Source of the DNA: Parvicella sp041583015
Lineage (GTDB): Bacteria; Bacteroidota; Bacteroidia; Flavobacteriales_D; Parvicellaceae
Length of the DNA stretch: 35,074 nt
Assembly (NCBI GenBank): GCA_041583015.1
Contig: JBFHGR010000024.1
Coordinates: forward strand, 1 to 35,074
Direction: 5' to 3'
The stretch's first letter is position 1. Every line of letters begins with the position of its first letter. A program made the position numbers and the translations under genes. This document shows positions 8,801 through 15,976 of this stretch, piece after piece. Below the pieces are notes generated by a model, which saw only the letters and a program-made list of their open reading frames with translations, did no database searches and was not told the DNA's origin.

Positions 8801-9395
8801 CAATTTTAAGTTTTTGATCTTGCACCCCACGAATAGCCACTTCATTAATCTCAGTAAGTGCTTCTATTTTATCTTGCAAATACTCCGCCTTAGCATTAAG
8901 TACGGAAACTGGAAAATCACCCGAAAGGTTAATATTTACCACTGGCATGTCATTGACATCCAATTCCTTTATGGAAGGTTCGTAGGGTAAATCTTTGGCA
9001 AAATTCTTATCCGATTTTGCATCAGAAACGGCATCCGCTACTAAGTCTTTAGCCTCTTTCGTTGATATCGAGAAATCAAACTCCACAATAAGGTACCCTA
9101 AATCTTGCAACGCATTAGCTTCAATATCTTCAACACCTTTAATGGTATTCAACTCCTTCTCAATGGGTTTAATAATCTTATCCTTAACTATATCTGGTGA
9201 GTTTCCAGGATAAGGAACACTTACGAATATTTTAGGAATTTTAACTTCTGGAAAACTCTCCCTACTCATATTTTGGTATGCAGAAATACCTCCAATAAGT
9301 AGTATAGCAATAATCAGATAAACCGTTTTACGGTTACCAACAGACATTGTGGTTAGACCAAACTCTGTTCCTTTATCTTCTTTCTTTGAACTCAT
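5814..9395 (-). CDS. RND efflux pump inner-membrane permease (AcrB-like)
   Basis: Proton-driven RND permease, the energised part of a tripartite exporter spanning both membranes. Hallmarks are TM1 followed by SFPEVKIPKIFVSVPYPGNSP, the TM4 proton-relay helix ALGMLVDNGIVVVENVYR, and the matching TM10-11 motif GIVVNNAIVLIDYTNLLR. At about 1193 residues it is longer than AcrB (about 1050). Extra sequence includes two hydrophobic segments in the central cytoplasmic linker between TM6 and TM7, and a long insert in the second periplasmic loop. The open frame extends ten codons upstream to a TTG, but the ATG at 9395, preceded by an A-rich run, is the better start. It is last in the tetR-tolC-adaptor-pump operon, 36 nt after the adaptor. 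Substrate cannot be read from sequence. Confidence 0.95.
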   Translation of the reverse strand: MSSKKEDKGTEFGLTTMSVGNRKTVYLIIAILLIGGISAYQNMSRESFPEVKIPKIFVSVPYPGNSPDIVKDKIIKPIEKELNTIKGVEDIEANALQDLGYLIVEFDFSISTKEAKDLVADAVSDAKSDKNFAKDLPYEPSIKELDVNDMPVVNINLSGDFPVSVLNAKAEYLQDKIEALTEINEVAIRGVQDQKLKIEVKQDAAESKEVSVSDIEAAINNENVNVGAGSIKIDGVEHFVMLEGKFTSIEEIMGMVVKHDGDRDVYMYEVADVSFGDADTTSYARENGLPVVMLDVKKRAGANIIDAIDQIKEIVEEAQEDGNLAGVGVSFTNDQSDKIRSQVSNLENSIILGVILVVGVLLFFLGLRNALFVGVAIPLSMFMSFMLLHAAGVTLNVMVLFSLVLALGMLVDNGIVVVENVYRLMDEEGMDSFTAARKGVGEVAWPIIASTATTLAAFVPLAIWPGIMGEFMKFLPITLMIVLGSSLFVALVINPVLTAMLMKVGQDKPSKKYGVITAGVLIVISLLSYGAGVIGMGSLLMSIAVFILLNIFVLFPASIKFQNTFLPKLERRYRKVLEWIMFSKRPIWIFIGTIGILILSFILIAKFPTETIFFPDNEPNYVNIYVEYPVGTDIEVTDKTTAEIKMLVDEVLNEEIENKGDDKILWKESSYTYNSIYNVKDIKGEDGIVKKDTIPFISSILEQVGKGTAKDQMGSAGGETPHKSKITIKFSEFEHRKGLNTSIVKKRIEEKLHSWKGNLADLKIVVDKEAVGPPTADPIYIEVGGSENYDLLVEAASEIKKFINAEQITGMQKVDTDVKMSKAEFKIIFDRIKLRTSGMSFGQVASTVRTALFGKDVSTYEKGDEIYDLNIRFDKEFRGDIDAILNQKIMFRNNKGQFLTVPILSVVKDYQIVYKNTSIRRDNLENVVVVSAGIEEGANGNELVAITKEKMETFEASETWRKYESQGVHFKFGGEMEEQQKEMSFLTSALLIAVFLILLIIVMQFNSYSTPIIIVLSVILSLAGVFLGIVISRSPFVIMMTMIGIISLAGIVVNNAIVLIDYTNLLRVRKKEEKGYSETQQLSVKEVKDAIITGGQTRLRPVLLTAITTILGLIPMATGMNIDFYSLMSEFDPKIYFGGDNAQFFGPMSEAIIYGLTFATFLTLIVVPVMYYLLYRFKMVVYRWFKWELKSKI

Positions 9396-9431
9396 TTTAT
9401 TATCTTTTTTTTCTGATGTAATCAATTACAA

Positions 9432-10499
9432 TTACTCTTTTACAACCTCTACGACAATTCCTTCGTAGACCTCAGTTCTACCTCTTTCCACTACCTCATC
9501 TCCAGGCTCAATTCCTTCTGTAACTATAATATTTCCATCATAAGATTTTCCAAGTTTTACGTTTTTTCTAATCACATCATACCTCACTATGGAATCATTA
9601 GACTTTTCTTCATTCACTTTTGTGACATATACATAAGAAGTGTTATTCGCCCCTTTAAGAATAACCTTTGAAGGCAGCATAACAGCATTACTATCCACAT
9701 AGTCTCTTATCTTGACTGTAGAAGTAAGATTAGGCACTAACTTCTCGTTGATAGGTAAGTTAATTTCAATTTGAATAGTTCTACTTGACGGATCTACAAA
9801 GCCACCAATTCTTGATACTTCCAATCCGTTCATCGTTTCATTCAAAGCAGAAAACTCCGCAGATACTTTTGCTCCTGTAGCTAAGTAAGCTAAATAAGTT
9901 TCTGAAATATTTGCTTTAATTTTTTTATTGGTCAATCCTACAATCATGGCAATTGGAGTGCTTGGTCCTGCCATCTGACCTTGTACCGCATCAACTCTCT
10001 CTACGATTCCATCAAAAGGTGCGTATACATTGTATTTACCTTTTTGAGTTTGTAAAGATGCTTTAGACTTCAGCAATGAATTATATTGTCCTTCTGCTTG
10101 CTTATAGGCTAATTCTGTACCTACTCCTTTCTCAAAAAGAGATTTTTGCTTTTCGTACAAATACTTTGCTAATTCAATTTGCTCATCTATTTCATTAGCA
10201 TTACTTGAAATAATAGAATTATCGATACTCGCCAGTAACTCTCCTTTCTTAACCAATTCGCCTTCTTTCTTTTTTACTGGTAAGGAAGTAATCAAACCTC
10301 CAACCTCAGGTACTACCTGAACTATTTGATCTGTCTCAACAACTCCTTGCACTGAAATAAAATGCTCAAATACACCTTTTTCTGCTATAGCTACTGTAAT
10401 ATCAGCATAGTCTTTTTCTTCTGATTTGTTCTCTTCTTCTGAAGTTCCACAACTTGTTACAACTGCAACTATTGCTAATAATAAAAAACTCTTTCTCAT
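9432..10499 (-). CDS. RND efflux periplasmic adaptor lipoprotein (HlyD/AcrA-like)
   Basis: Membrane-fusion protein that bridges the pump and the TolC-type channel. The N-terminus MRKSFLLLAIVAVVTSC carries a lipobox with Cys17, so it is lipid-anchored. After it comes a biotinyl-lipoyl-like half (VVPEVGGLITSLPVKKKEGELVKKG, given here only by its flanks VVPEVGG and VKKGELL), then a coiled-coil hairpin from about 105 to 155. The second lipoyl half (YAPFDGIVERVDAVQGQ), a beta-barrel domain and a membrane-proximal domain ending in EGIEPGDEVVERGR follow. The length of 355 residues is normal for the family. It lies 22 nt downstream of the TolC-like gene and 36 nt upstream of the pump start, consistent with one transcript. 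Confidence 0.95.
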   Translation of the reverse strand: MRKSFLLLAIVAVVTSCGTSEEENKSEEKDYADITVAIAEKGVFEHFISVQGVVETDQIVQVVPEVGGLITSLPVKKKEGELVKKGELLASIDNSIISSNANEIDEQIELAKYLYEKQKSLFEKGVGTELAYKQAEGQYNSLLKSKASLQTQKGKYNVYAPFDGIVERVDAVQGQMAGPSTPIAMIVGLTNKKIKANISETYLAYLATGAKVSAEFSALNETMNGLEVSRIGGFVDPSSRTIQIEINLPINEKLVPNLTSTVKIRDYVDSNAVMLPSKVILKGANNTSYVYVTKVNEEKSNDSIVRYDVIRKNVKLGKSYDGNIIVTEGIEPGDEVVERGRTEVYEGIVVEVVKE

Positions 10500-10521
10500 T
10501 TTATTCTGTAATTAAATCTGG

Positions 10522-11835
10522 TTATAATGTATTTGTTAGTTTTTCTAATGCTAATTTGGCTTTGATTAATTCAAACATGGCATTGGTATAATTGGTTTGC
10601 TCTGTGAGTAATTGGTTCTGTGCTTGTGCTAGTTCGATACTATTAACGGTTCCTTCCATGTATAAAATCTGTGTATCATCCAACACTTTTTGTGCAAATT
10701 CTTTTGATTTTATCTGTAATTCCAACTTGCTTTTTGCTAGATCATAATTAGTAGTCGCCTGAAATATTTGCATTTTAAGCGCCTCACCAAACTGCATGAT
10801 GCTTTGCTCCGTTTTTTCTACTTCCAATGCTGCTTGTTTTACTTGCGACATTCTTTGTCCACTGCTAAATATTGGGATATTTAAAGTCAAACCCCACAAA
10901 GTTGTTGGATACCATTCTTTATCACTATCAAGAAAATCAAAATCATTTCTTAGTGCTTGCTTTTGGAAGTTAAAAAACGCTGCTAAATTGGGTAAGTAAT
11001 TTGCTTTAGTATTTTTTAGATTCAACTCATCCAATTGTAACTGTGTGTTTAGGATTCTATAATCAATGTTACTCTCTACAGAAACAGCCCCTGCATCTGT
11101 GGTTGTAATCACATCAACATCTCCAGTTACTTCAATTGTTTCCTCTTGAGGATATCCCATTTGAAACTTCAATAAATTCTTGGCTAGTTTCAATTGGGAT
11201 TCAATACTCTGAATTGCGTTTTGCATTTGTAAAACACCTAATTCTAATTGATAAGCATTGGTTCTAACCATCACTTCTTCCTCCACCAGCTTATTAGTTA
11301 GCGTAAGTAACTCATCCATATTAAGTAAAGTACTGTCCAATATTCCCTTATTTTTTTCAAGAATCAACACAGTATAATAGGCTTCTGCAACGTTGAATCT
11401 CACATCAATTTCGTTTTTTTCTGTCATTTGCGTGTAAATTTGAGAAGAAGCTTTTACCGCTTGTAGACCTACTAAATAATTTCCACTAAAAACTAATTGA
11501 GACACACTTACACTACCAGTAGCATTAAAGTTTGTACCAAACTGTATACCGACCAACTCATCTGCTGGGGCTGCTGGGTTAAATGCATTAGCAGGGAGTA
11601 CACTCGTAGGAATATCTATGTAATTCATAAATTCACCTTTGGCAGAAACCTGTGGCAAACCAGCCGCTGTAGTTTCCCATATTTTTGCTTCAATGATACG
11701 CTCATCTAATCTTGCGTTACTCACATCCATATTATGCTCCAACGCATATGCTTGCGCACTTGCAAGATCAAACGATTGCTGTCCATAACCCAGCATTGCT
11801 GAGCACAAAAACATCAAAATAATTTTTGATTTCAT
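10522..11835 (-). CDS. TolC-family outer-membrane efflux channel
   Basis: Outer-membrane channel component of the same exporter. There is a signal peptide MKSKIILMFLCSAMLGYGQ, then the helical repeat architecture of TolC: FDLASAQAYALEHNMDVSNA at the start of the first repeat, and a second repeat with NIPIFSSGQRMSQVKQAALE followed by long helices to the C-terminus (AQAQNQLLTEQTNYTNAMFE). The length of 437 residues fits. The gene starts 2 nt after the stop of the TetR gene, so translation is probably coupled. The order regulator, channel, adaptor, pump is a common Bacteroidota arrangement. Confidence 0.95.
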   Translation of the reverse strand: MKSKIILMFLCSAMLGYGQQSFDLASAQAYALEHNMDVSNARLDERIIEAKIWETTAAGLPQVSAKGEFMNYIDIPTSVLPANAFNPAAPADELVGIQFGTNFNATGSVSVSQLVFSGNYLVGLQAVKASSQIYTQMTEKNEIDVRFNVAEAYYTVLILEKNKGILDSTLLNMDELLTLTNKLVEEEVMVRTNAYQLELGVLQMQNAIQSIESQLKLAKNLLKFQMGYPQEETIEVTGDVDVITTTDAGAVSVESNIDYRILNTQLQLDELNLKNTKANYLPNLAAFFNFQKQALRNDFDFLDSDKEWYPTTLWGLTLNIPIFSSGQRMSQVKQAALEVEKTEQSIMQFGEALKMQIFQATTNYDLAKSKLELQIKSKEFAQKVLDDTQILYMEGTVNSIELAQAQNQLLTEQTNYTNAMFELIKAKLALEKLTNTL

Positions 11836-11837
11836 TT

Positions 11838-12470
11838 TTATAATTTAAATTGTTCTTTATTAATTCTCGCTAGCAAATACTCTATACCTTTTTGTGAAGC
11901 TACACCTCTTACGTGATACCTAATCATTTCTAAATGGACTTCTGCAAATGAAAACGTATTGTCTTCAATAACTTCAGGATTCCATACAGCATCCACCTTT
12001 TGGATATATATCATTGCAATAATTTCTGGATTAATATTATCACGATACAAGCCTTCTTTCACTCCTCTTTTTAAGTTATCCAATATGGATTTCTTTATCA
12101 CTGTACTTTTGTGATGTTCAAATTTTTTAAAACTTTCTGGATAATACTTTTTTAAGTCAAACACCGCAGCAGGATTAATATTCTTAATCATATGATGAAC
12201 AAATTCACTGATTTTAATCATTTCATCGATTGCATTTTCCGATTCAAGTAAAATATCATTCAATTTACATGATTCTTCTCTACAGTGAAGGTTTGTCACC
12301 TTATCCACAATATCTGATTTATCCTTAAAATACTTATAAAGTGTTTTTTTTGACATCTTAAGATGCTTGGCAATATCATCCATATTGGCACTCCTCACAC
12401 CAAAGTTCATTAAGACATCTGTAATAGACTTAATTAACTCTTTTTCCTTTTCTGAATATTGTTGTTCCAT
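11838..12470 (-). CDS. TetR/AcrR-family transcriptional regulator
   Basis: A 210-residue repressor-type protein. The N-terminal helix-turn-helix is clear: VRSANMDDIAKHLKMSKKTL at about residues 25-44, followed by YKYFKDKSDIVDKV. The remainder is the helical ligand-binding and dimerisation domain, whose sequence is lineage-specific. It is the first gene of the efflux operon. Its promoter carries a TACCTTTG -7 box with an inverted repeat directly downstream, which suggests the protein represses its own operon and is released by a pump substrate. That regulatory model is inferred from position. Family identity is firm. Confidence 0.93.
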   Translation of the reverse strand: MEQQYSEKEKELIKSITDVLMNFGVRSANMDDIAKHLKMSKKTLYKYFKDKSDIVDKVTNLHCREESCKLNDILLESENAIDEMIKISEFVHHMIKNINPAAVFDLKKYYPESFKKFEHHKSTVIKKSILDNLKRGVKEGLYRDNINPEIIAMIYIQKVDAVWNPEVIEDNTFSFAEVHLEMIRYHVRGVASQKGIEYLLARINKEQFKL

Positions 12471-12482
12471 AATACTTTATCT

Positions 12483-12503
12483 AATCAATTATATGATTTG
12501 ATT
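12483..12503. promoter_or_regulatory. Candidate TetR operator
   Basis: Inverted repeat AATCAA-N9-TTGATT, 21 bp. It covers the position expected for the transcription start of the promoter at 12507-12537 and lies 13 nt before the tetR ATG. Size and placement suit a TetR dimer. The identity of the binding protein is inferred. Confidence 0.5.
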
Positions 12504-12506
12504 GGA

Positions 12507-12537
12507 CAAAGGTAAATGAAATAATAACCCACGGAAA
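12507..12537 (-). promoter_or_regulatory. Promoter of the tetR-efflux operon
   Basis: The minus strand reads TTTC (12537-12534), a 19-nt spacer and TACCTTTG (12514-12507). The -7 box matches TAnnTTTG fully; the -33 box has one mismatch to TTTG. Predicted start is near 12500. Confidence 0.6.
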
Positions 12538-12576
12538 CGTTTTGCAACTTTTTTTGTTTCCACAGGTACTCAAACC

Positions 12577-13413
12577 TTAAGAACCCCTGAAAAAACCTAT
12601 AGTTTCACTGGAAACTTTTTTCATACTCTCAGACAACAATTCAATATTCCAAGGATGTTTTGTATCAAAAGTATGATTCGTTTCCAAAAAACAGGTTTGA
12701 GATTTTGGATTCCAGACGGATAACATTGTTGCTTCACGCATTGAAACAGCCTCATCTTTTGTGCCGTGAATTATCAAATACGGAACATCAATTTTTGAGC
12801 ACCATTTTGGGATGTTTAAGTTGTCTTCGTTCTCGACAAAATCTTTATAAAATGAATAAAAATGTGGCAAATGCTGTTTCGTCCTTCCATTTTTAACATA
12901 CATAACACCTTCAGTTTCCCATCTTTCCAAATCAATTCCCTTTGGAAACCTCGATTTAAAATCTGACACCGCAGCCCACGTTGCTAATTTAGCAATTCTG
13001 GAATCTTGTCCAGCCTTTAAGATGGCAATACCTCCTCCTCTGCTATGTCCTATTAGATATATCGGTGATAACTGAAATTTATTTTCCACAAATGAAACAA
13101 CCCTATCTAGATCATCTAACTCCATAGAATAGGTGTTTTTAGCAAAAGCCTCTTCATCCGGGAAATCTATAGGATTCTCAATTGTTCCACCATTGTGAGA
13201 AAAATTAAATTTAAAAAAAACAAAACCTTCTTTAGCAAAAAGATCTGCTACTAAATTCCAAGCCCCCCAATCTTTGAAACCTTTATAACCGTGACAAAAT
13301 ACCACCACTGGTTTATTTGCCGTATTATCATAAAAAGAAACATCGGCTAAGATTGATTTCTTGCCGATGTTTTCAATAATAATATTTTCTTTTGTAATCA
13401 ACTTACCCTTCAA
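12577..13413 (-). CDS. Alpha/beta hydrolase, putative serine esterase/peptidase
   Basis: A cytoplasmic serine hydrolase of about 278 residues. The oxyanion region is VVVFCHGYKGFKDWG (residues 36-50), the nucleophile elbow GHSRGG places Ser124, and Asp220 (IIHGTKDEAV) and His247 (ETNHTFD) complete a triad. The layout resembles dienelactone-hydrolase or acylaminoacyl-peptidase relatives; the substrate is unknown. A stop codon directly precedes the first codon and no ATG occurs before residue 97, so the start must be non-ATG: either TTG at 13413 (given) or TTG at 13401, which has GAAGGG just upstream. The 5' end overlaps the cyclophilin gene by 11 nt, implying coupled translation. No terminator is evident before the tetR promoter. 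Confidence 0.85.
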   Translation of the reverse strand: MKGKLITKENIIIENIGKKSILADVSFYDNTANKPVVVFCHGYKGFKDWGAWNLVADLFAKEGFVFFKFNFSHNGGTIENPIDFPDEEAFAKNTYSMELDDLDRVVSFVENKFQLSPIYLIGHSRGGGIAILKAGQDSRIAKLATWAAVSDFKSRFPKGIDLERWETEGVMYVKNGRTKQHLPHFYSFYKDFVENEDNLNIPKWCSKIDVPYLIIHGTKDEAVSMREATMLSVWNPKSQTCFLETNHTFDTKHPWNIELLSESMKKVSSETIGFFRGS

Positions 13414-13840
13414 TTATTTTAATAGCAATAATTTTATCACCCGCTTTGATATCGTCTATGATATCTACACCTTCTATTACTTTCCCAAAACAAGTATGAT
13501 TTCTATCTAGGTGAGACGTTTGATCTCTACTGTGGCAGATAAAAAACTGAGATCCCCCTGTATTTCTTCCTGCATGAGCCATAGACAGAACACCTCTATC
13601 ATGATATTGATTATCACCATCTAATTCACAGTCAATTTTGTATCCTGGCCCACCAACTCCGGTTCCTTGCGGGCATCCTCCTTGAATTACAAAATTATCG
13701 ATAACTCGATGAAATGTAAGTCCGTCATAAAAGCCATCTTCCGATAGTTTAATAAAGTTAGCCACTGTATTTGGCGCATCTTTGTGATAGAACTCTACCG
13801 TCATATCACCTTTTTCTGTTTGTATTATTGCTTTTTTCAT
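13403..13840 (-). CDS. Peptidyl-prolyl cis-trans isomerase, cyclophilin type
   Basis: Cyclophilin that speeds proline isomerisation during protein folding. A single domain of 145 residues fills the whole protein. Key parts of the active site are present: FHRVIDNFVIQGG (with the catalytic Arg), GGSQFFICHS, and the DRNHTCFGKVIEG segment, in which the usual Trp or Leu/His ligand-contact positions can be recognised. There is no signal peptide, so it is probably cytoplasmic. The frame opens ten codons earlier, but the ATG at 13840 is the likely start because it begins MKKAIIQTEKGDM and has an A-rich leader. It lies 46 nt downstream of the SpoIIE-type gene. Confidence 0.95.
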   Translation of the reverse strand: MKKAIIQTEKGDMTVEFYHKDAPNTVANFIKLSEDGFYDGLTFHRVIDNFVIQGGCPQGTGVGGPGYKIDCELDGDNQYHDRGVLSMAHAGRNTGGSQFFICHSRDQTSHLDRNHTCFGKVIEGVDIIDDIKAGDKIIAIKIIEG

Positions 13841-13886
13841 TGTTTTTTTAAAATTATTTCGCAGGTACAAATGTAGAGATTAGAAA

Positions 13887-15905
13887 TTAAATTCGGACAC
13901 CAATAATACAAACATCATCTATTTGCTCATGATCTTGCATCCAATTTACAAAAACATCTAAGAGTAATGTTTTTTGCTCATTCATAGGTAAGTGAGCATT
14001 TTGAACTAACAACTTCTTAAGCGCTTTCACTTTAAATTTTTTACCTTTTTCTCCTCCAAACTGATCCTGAAAACCGTCCGTCAAGGTGTAGATGACATCT
14101 CCCTTAACCACATCAATTTCACCGCCCTCAAATGGAACTTGATCTTTATCATGTTTACCAACTGGCATTTTCTCTCCCTTAATCTCTATCAATTCTTGAT
14201 CTCTTACAATTAAGATTGGATTATTCGCAGCAACATACTGCATTTTATAATTTTCGAAATCAATACTAATTAAACTTGCATCCATTCCATCTTTACCACC
14301 TTCAGCACTGCCATCCATTTTTAATCTGTCAATGATTATTTTCCTTGCATTATTAAAAATATCAGCCGGTTTTCTTAGCCCCTTATCTACAGACCATTCA
14401 ACAGAAGTAACATTAACAATACTCATAATAGCTCCTGGCACTCCATGCCCTGTGCTATCCGCATTCAGAATCGAAAAAATATTGGCATCCATTTTTTTCG
14501 CCCAATAAAAATCTCCAGACACTACTTCTTTAGGTTGGAAAAGAACAAAATATTCTTCCAAATTCTCACTCAACAACTCATCAGACGCGAGAAAACTTCT
14601 TTGAATCCTTTCTGCATAACTGATACTATCCGTAATTTCGTGATGCGCTTCTTCTATAATAGATTTTTGTAGTGCTACCTCATCTCTTTGTGCCTCAACT
14701 AATTTCTTTTGATTTTCAATAAAAATATGATCCTTTCTTTTTTGTCTATATGCTCGGAACGCAAAGAAACTTAAAAGAATAAAAACACCAATTCCACCAA
14801 ACAACATGTATTGTTGCTTTTGCTTATTTTCGAGTTCAAGCGATTTTTTTTCATTCAATAACTTTTCACTTTCTGCAATTTCCTGTGCTTCATTTTTTTG
14901 CAAATCTTTTTGCGCTAACTGCTCCGACACATCTCTAAAACTCGTGAGAATACTATCTAATTCCCTAGTTTTAAATAGCGCATTTTTATAATCTTCCGCC
15001 TCTTCATACGCGCCAATTAATATCTTCAACAGATCACCTCTCTCCTTGGTCAATTGATTTTCAACAGCGTAATCATAGCCCTTCAAGCCTCTTTGTATTG
15101 CTTCTTCTATCTTTCCTTGCATCAAGGAGTTTTGCGATAATAAAGCATACTGATAAGCAATCCTCGCTTCCCAGTTGTCTTTTTTATATAATTCAAGCTG
15201 TATATGCAACATACTATCTACGGCAGGGTAATTCTTTTTAGCGGTATACTCCGCTATTTTCAAACTTGCCATTTCAGAACTTTTCAAACTATCTTTAAGT
15301 GTATACAAAAAGTTGTGATATTCTTCAGCGACAGAGATGCTATCAATCTCATAATAATACTCAGCTAGACGAAAGACGGTCCTTGCCTTTGCTTCAGTAT
15401 TTTTAGTAAAATACGACATAGACTTTTTTAACAATCCAACATAAACAGAAGCATCTTGACCATGCCCCTGAGAGAAAACCCAAAAAACAGCTTTAGTACC
15501 ATAGTATTTTCCCGTTGCATTACTATCCTTTATTGCAATTGAAGATTCGATTGCTAAATCAACAATAGCAAGTGACTTATCTAGATTATTAATGTAATAA
15601 TAGAAATTAGCAATCTTATAATACAACTTACCTTTTTCTTTTTCAGGCAAATTTTTCAGTTCATTAGTTGCGAGTTGAAGATATTCCTCTAGCCCCTCCT
15701 TCTCACCTAACTGATGTTTTACAATAAAAACATTGAGATAACATTCCGCAAGTCCTTTTGAGGATAGGCTTTGCTTATTATCGATACAATTCAACAATGA
15801 ATCAAGTTCCTTTTCTAACTTAAGACTTTCGTCTTCGGATTGAGCTAAACCATTGGATAAGCCCAAAAACATACTTAAAATTACGAAAACAAAAATTCTT
15901 AACAT
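13887..15905 (-). CDS. TPR-containing membrane SpoIIE/PP2C-type phosphatase
   Basis: A 672-residue signalling protein. Residues 1-22 are a signal peptide, about 30-330 are TPR-like helical pairs facing the periplasm, about 325-365 a charged coiled coil, and 367-386 a transmembrane helix. A second short coiled coil with the linker SISYAERIQRSFLAS then leads into a cytoplasmic SpoIIE phosphatase domain (about 440-672). Acidic metal ligands are visible in VSGDFYW (Asp465), NADSTGHGVPGA (Asp483) and a late TDGFQDQ. The family dephosphorylates Ser/Thr residues, often of anti-sigma-factor antagonists; the partner here is not in the window. The TPR region presumably senses an envelope signal. A TAATTTTG -7-like box lies about 35 nt upstream. 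Confidence 0.92.
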   Translation of the reverse strand: MLRIFVFVILSMFLGLSNGLAQSEDESLKLEKELDSLLNCIDNKQSLSSKGLAECYLNVFIVKHQLGEKEGLEEYLQLATNELKNLPEKEKGKLYYKIANFYYYINNLDKSLAIVDLAIESSIAIKDSNATGKYYGTKAVFWVFSQGHGQDASVYVGLLKKSMSYFTKNTEAKARTVFRLAEYYYEIDSISVAEEYHNFLYTLKDSLKSSEMASLKIAEYTAKKNYPAVDSMLHIQLELYKKDNWEARIAYQYALLSQNSLMQGKIEEAIQRGLKGYDYAVENQLTKERGDLLKILIGAYEEAEDYKNALFKTRELDSILTSFRDVSEQLAQKDLQKNEAQEIAESEKLLNEKKSLELENKQKQQYMLFGGIGVFILLSFFAFRAYRQKRKDHIFIENQKKLVEAQRDEVALQKSIIEEAHHEITDSISYAERIQRSFLASDELLSENLEEYFVLFQPKEVVSGDFYWAKKMDANIFSILNADSTGHGVPGAIMSIVNVTSVEWSVDKGLRKPADIFNNARKIIIDRLKMDGSAEGGKDGMDASLISIDFENYKMQYVAANNPILIVRDQELIEIKGEKMPVGKHDKDQVPFEGGEIDVVKGDVIYTLTDGFQDQFGGEKGKKFKVKALKKLLVQNAHLPMNEQKTLLLDVFVNWMQDHEQIDDVCIIGVRI

Positions 15906-15976
15906 TAAAAGGGGCTTATGGTGATTATTCTAACAATCCCAAAATTAACAATTTTAACTAAGGAATAGAAATTTCA

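Noticed and set aside
8439..8990. 183-codon plus-strand open frame
   Set aside because: It lies wholly antisense to the RND pump gene, has low-complexity composition and no recognisable domain; it is a by-product of the pump's codon pattern.
9396..9425. TTG start ten codons upstream of the RND pump ATG
   Set aside because: The extra residues are hydrophilic and not family-like, and the ATG at 9395 has an A-rich leader typical of this genome.
12533..12561. GGAAAC...GTTTCC inverted repeat as a terminator for the alpha/beta hydrolase gene
   Set aside because: The loop is 17 nt, no T run follows on the minus strand, and the sequence overlaps the -33 region of the tetR promoter.
13841..13870. 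Ten-codon N-terminal extension of the cyclophilin
   Set aside because: The domain begins directly at MKKAIIQTEKG; the extension adds nothing recognisable and would crowd the SpoIIE gene end.
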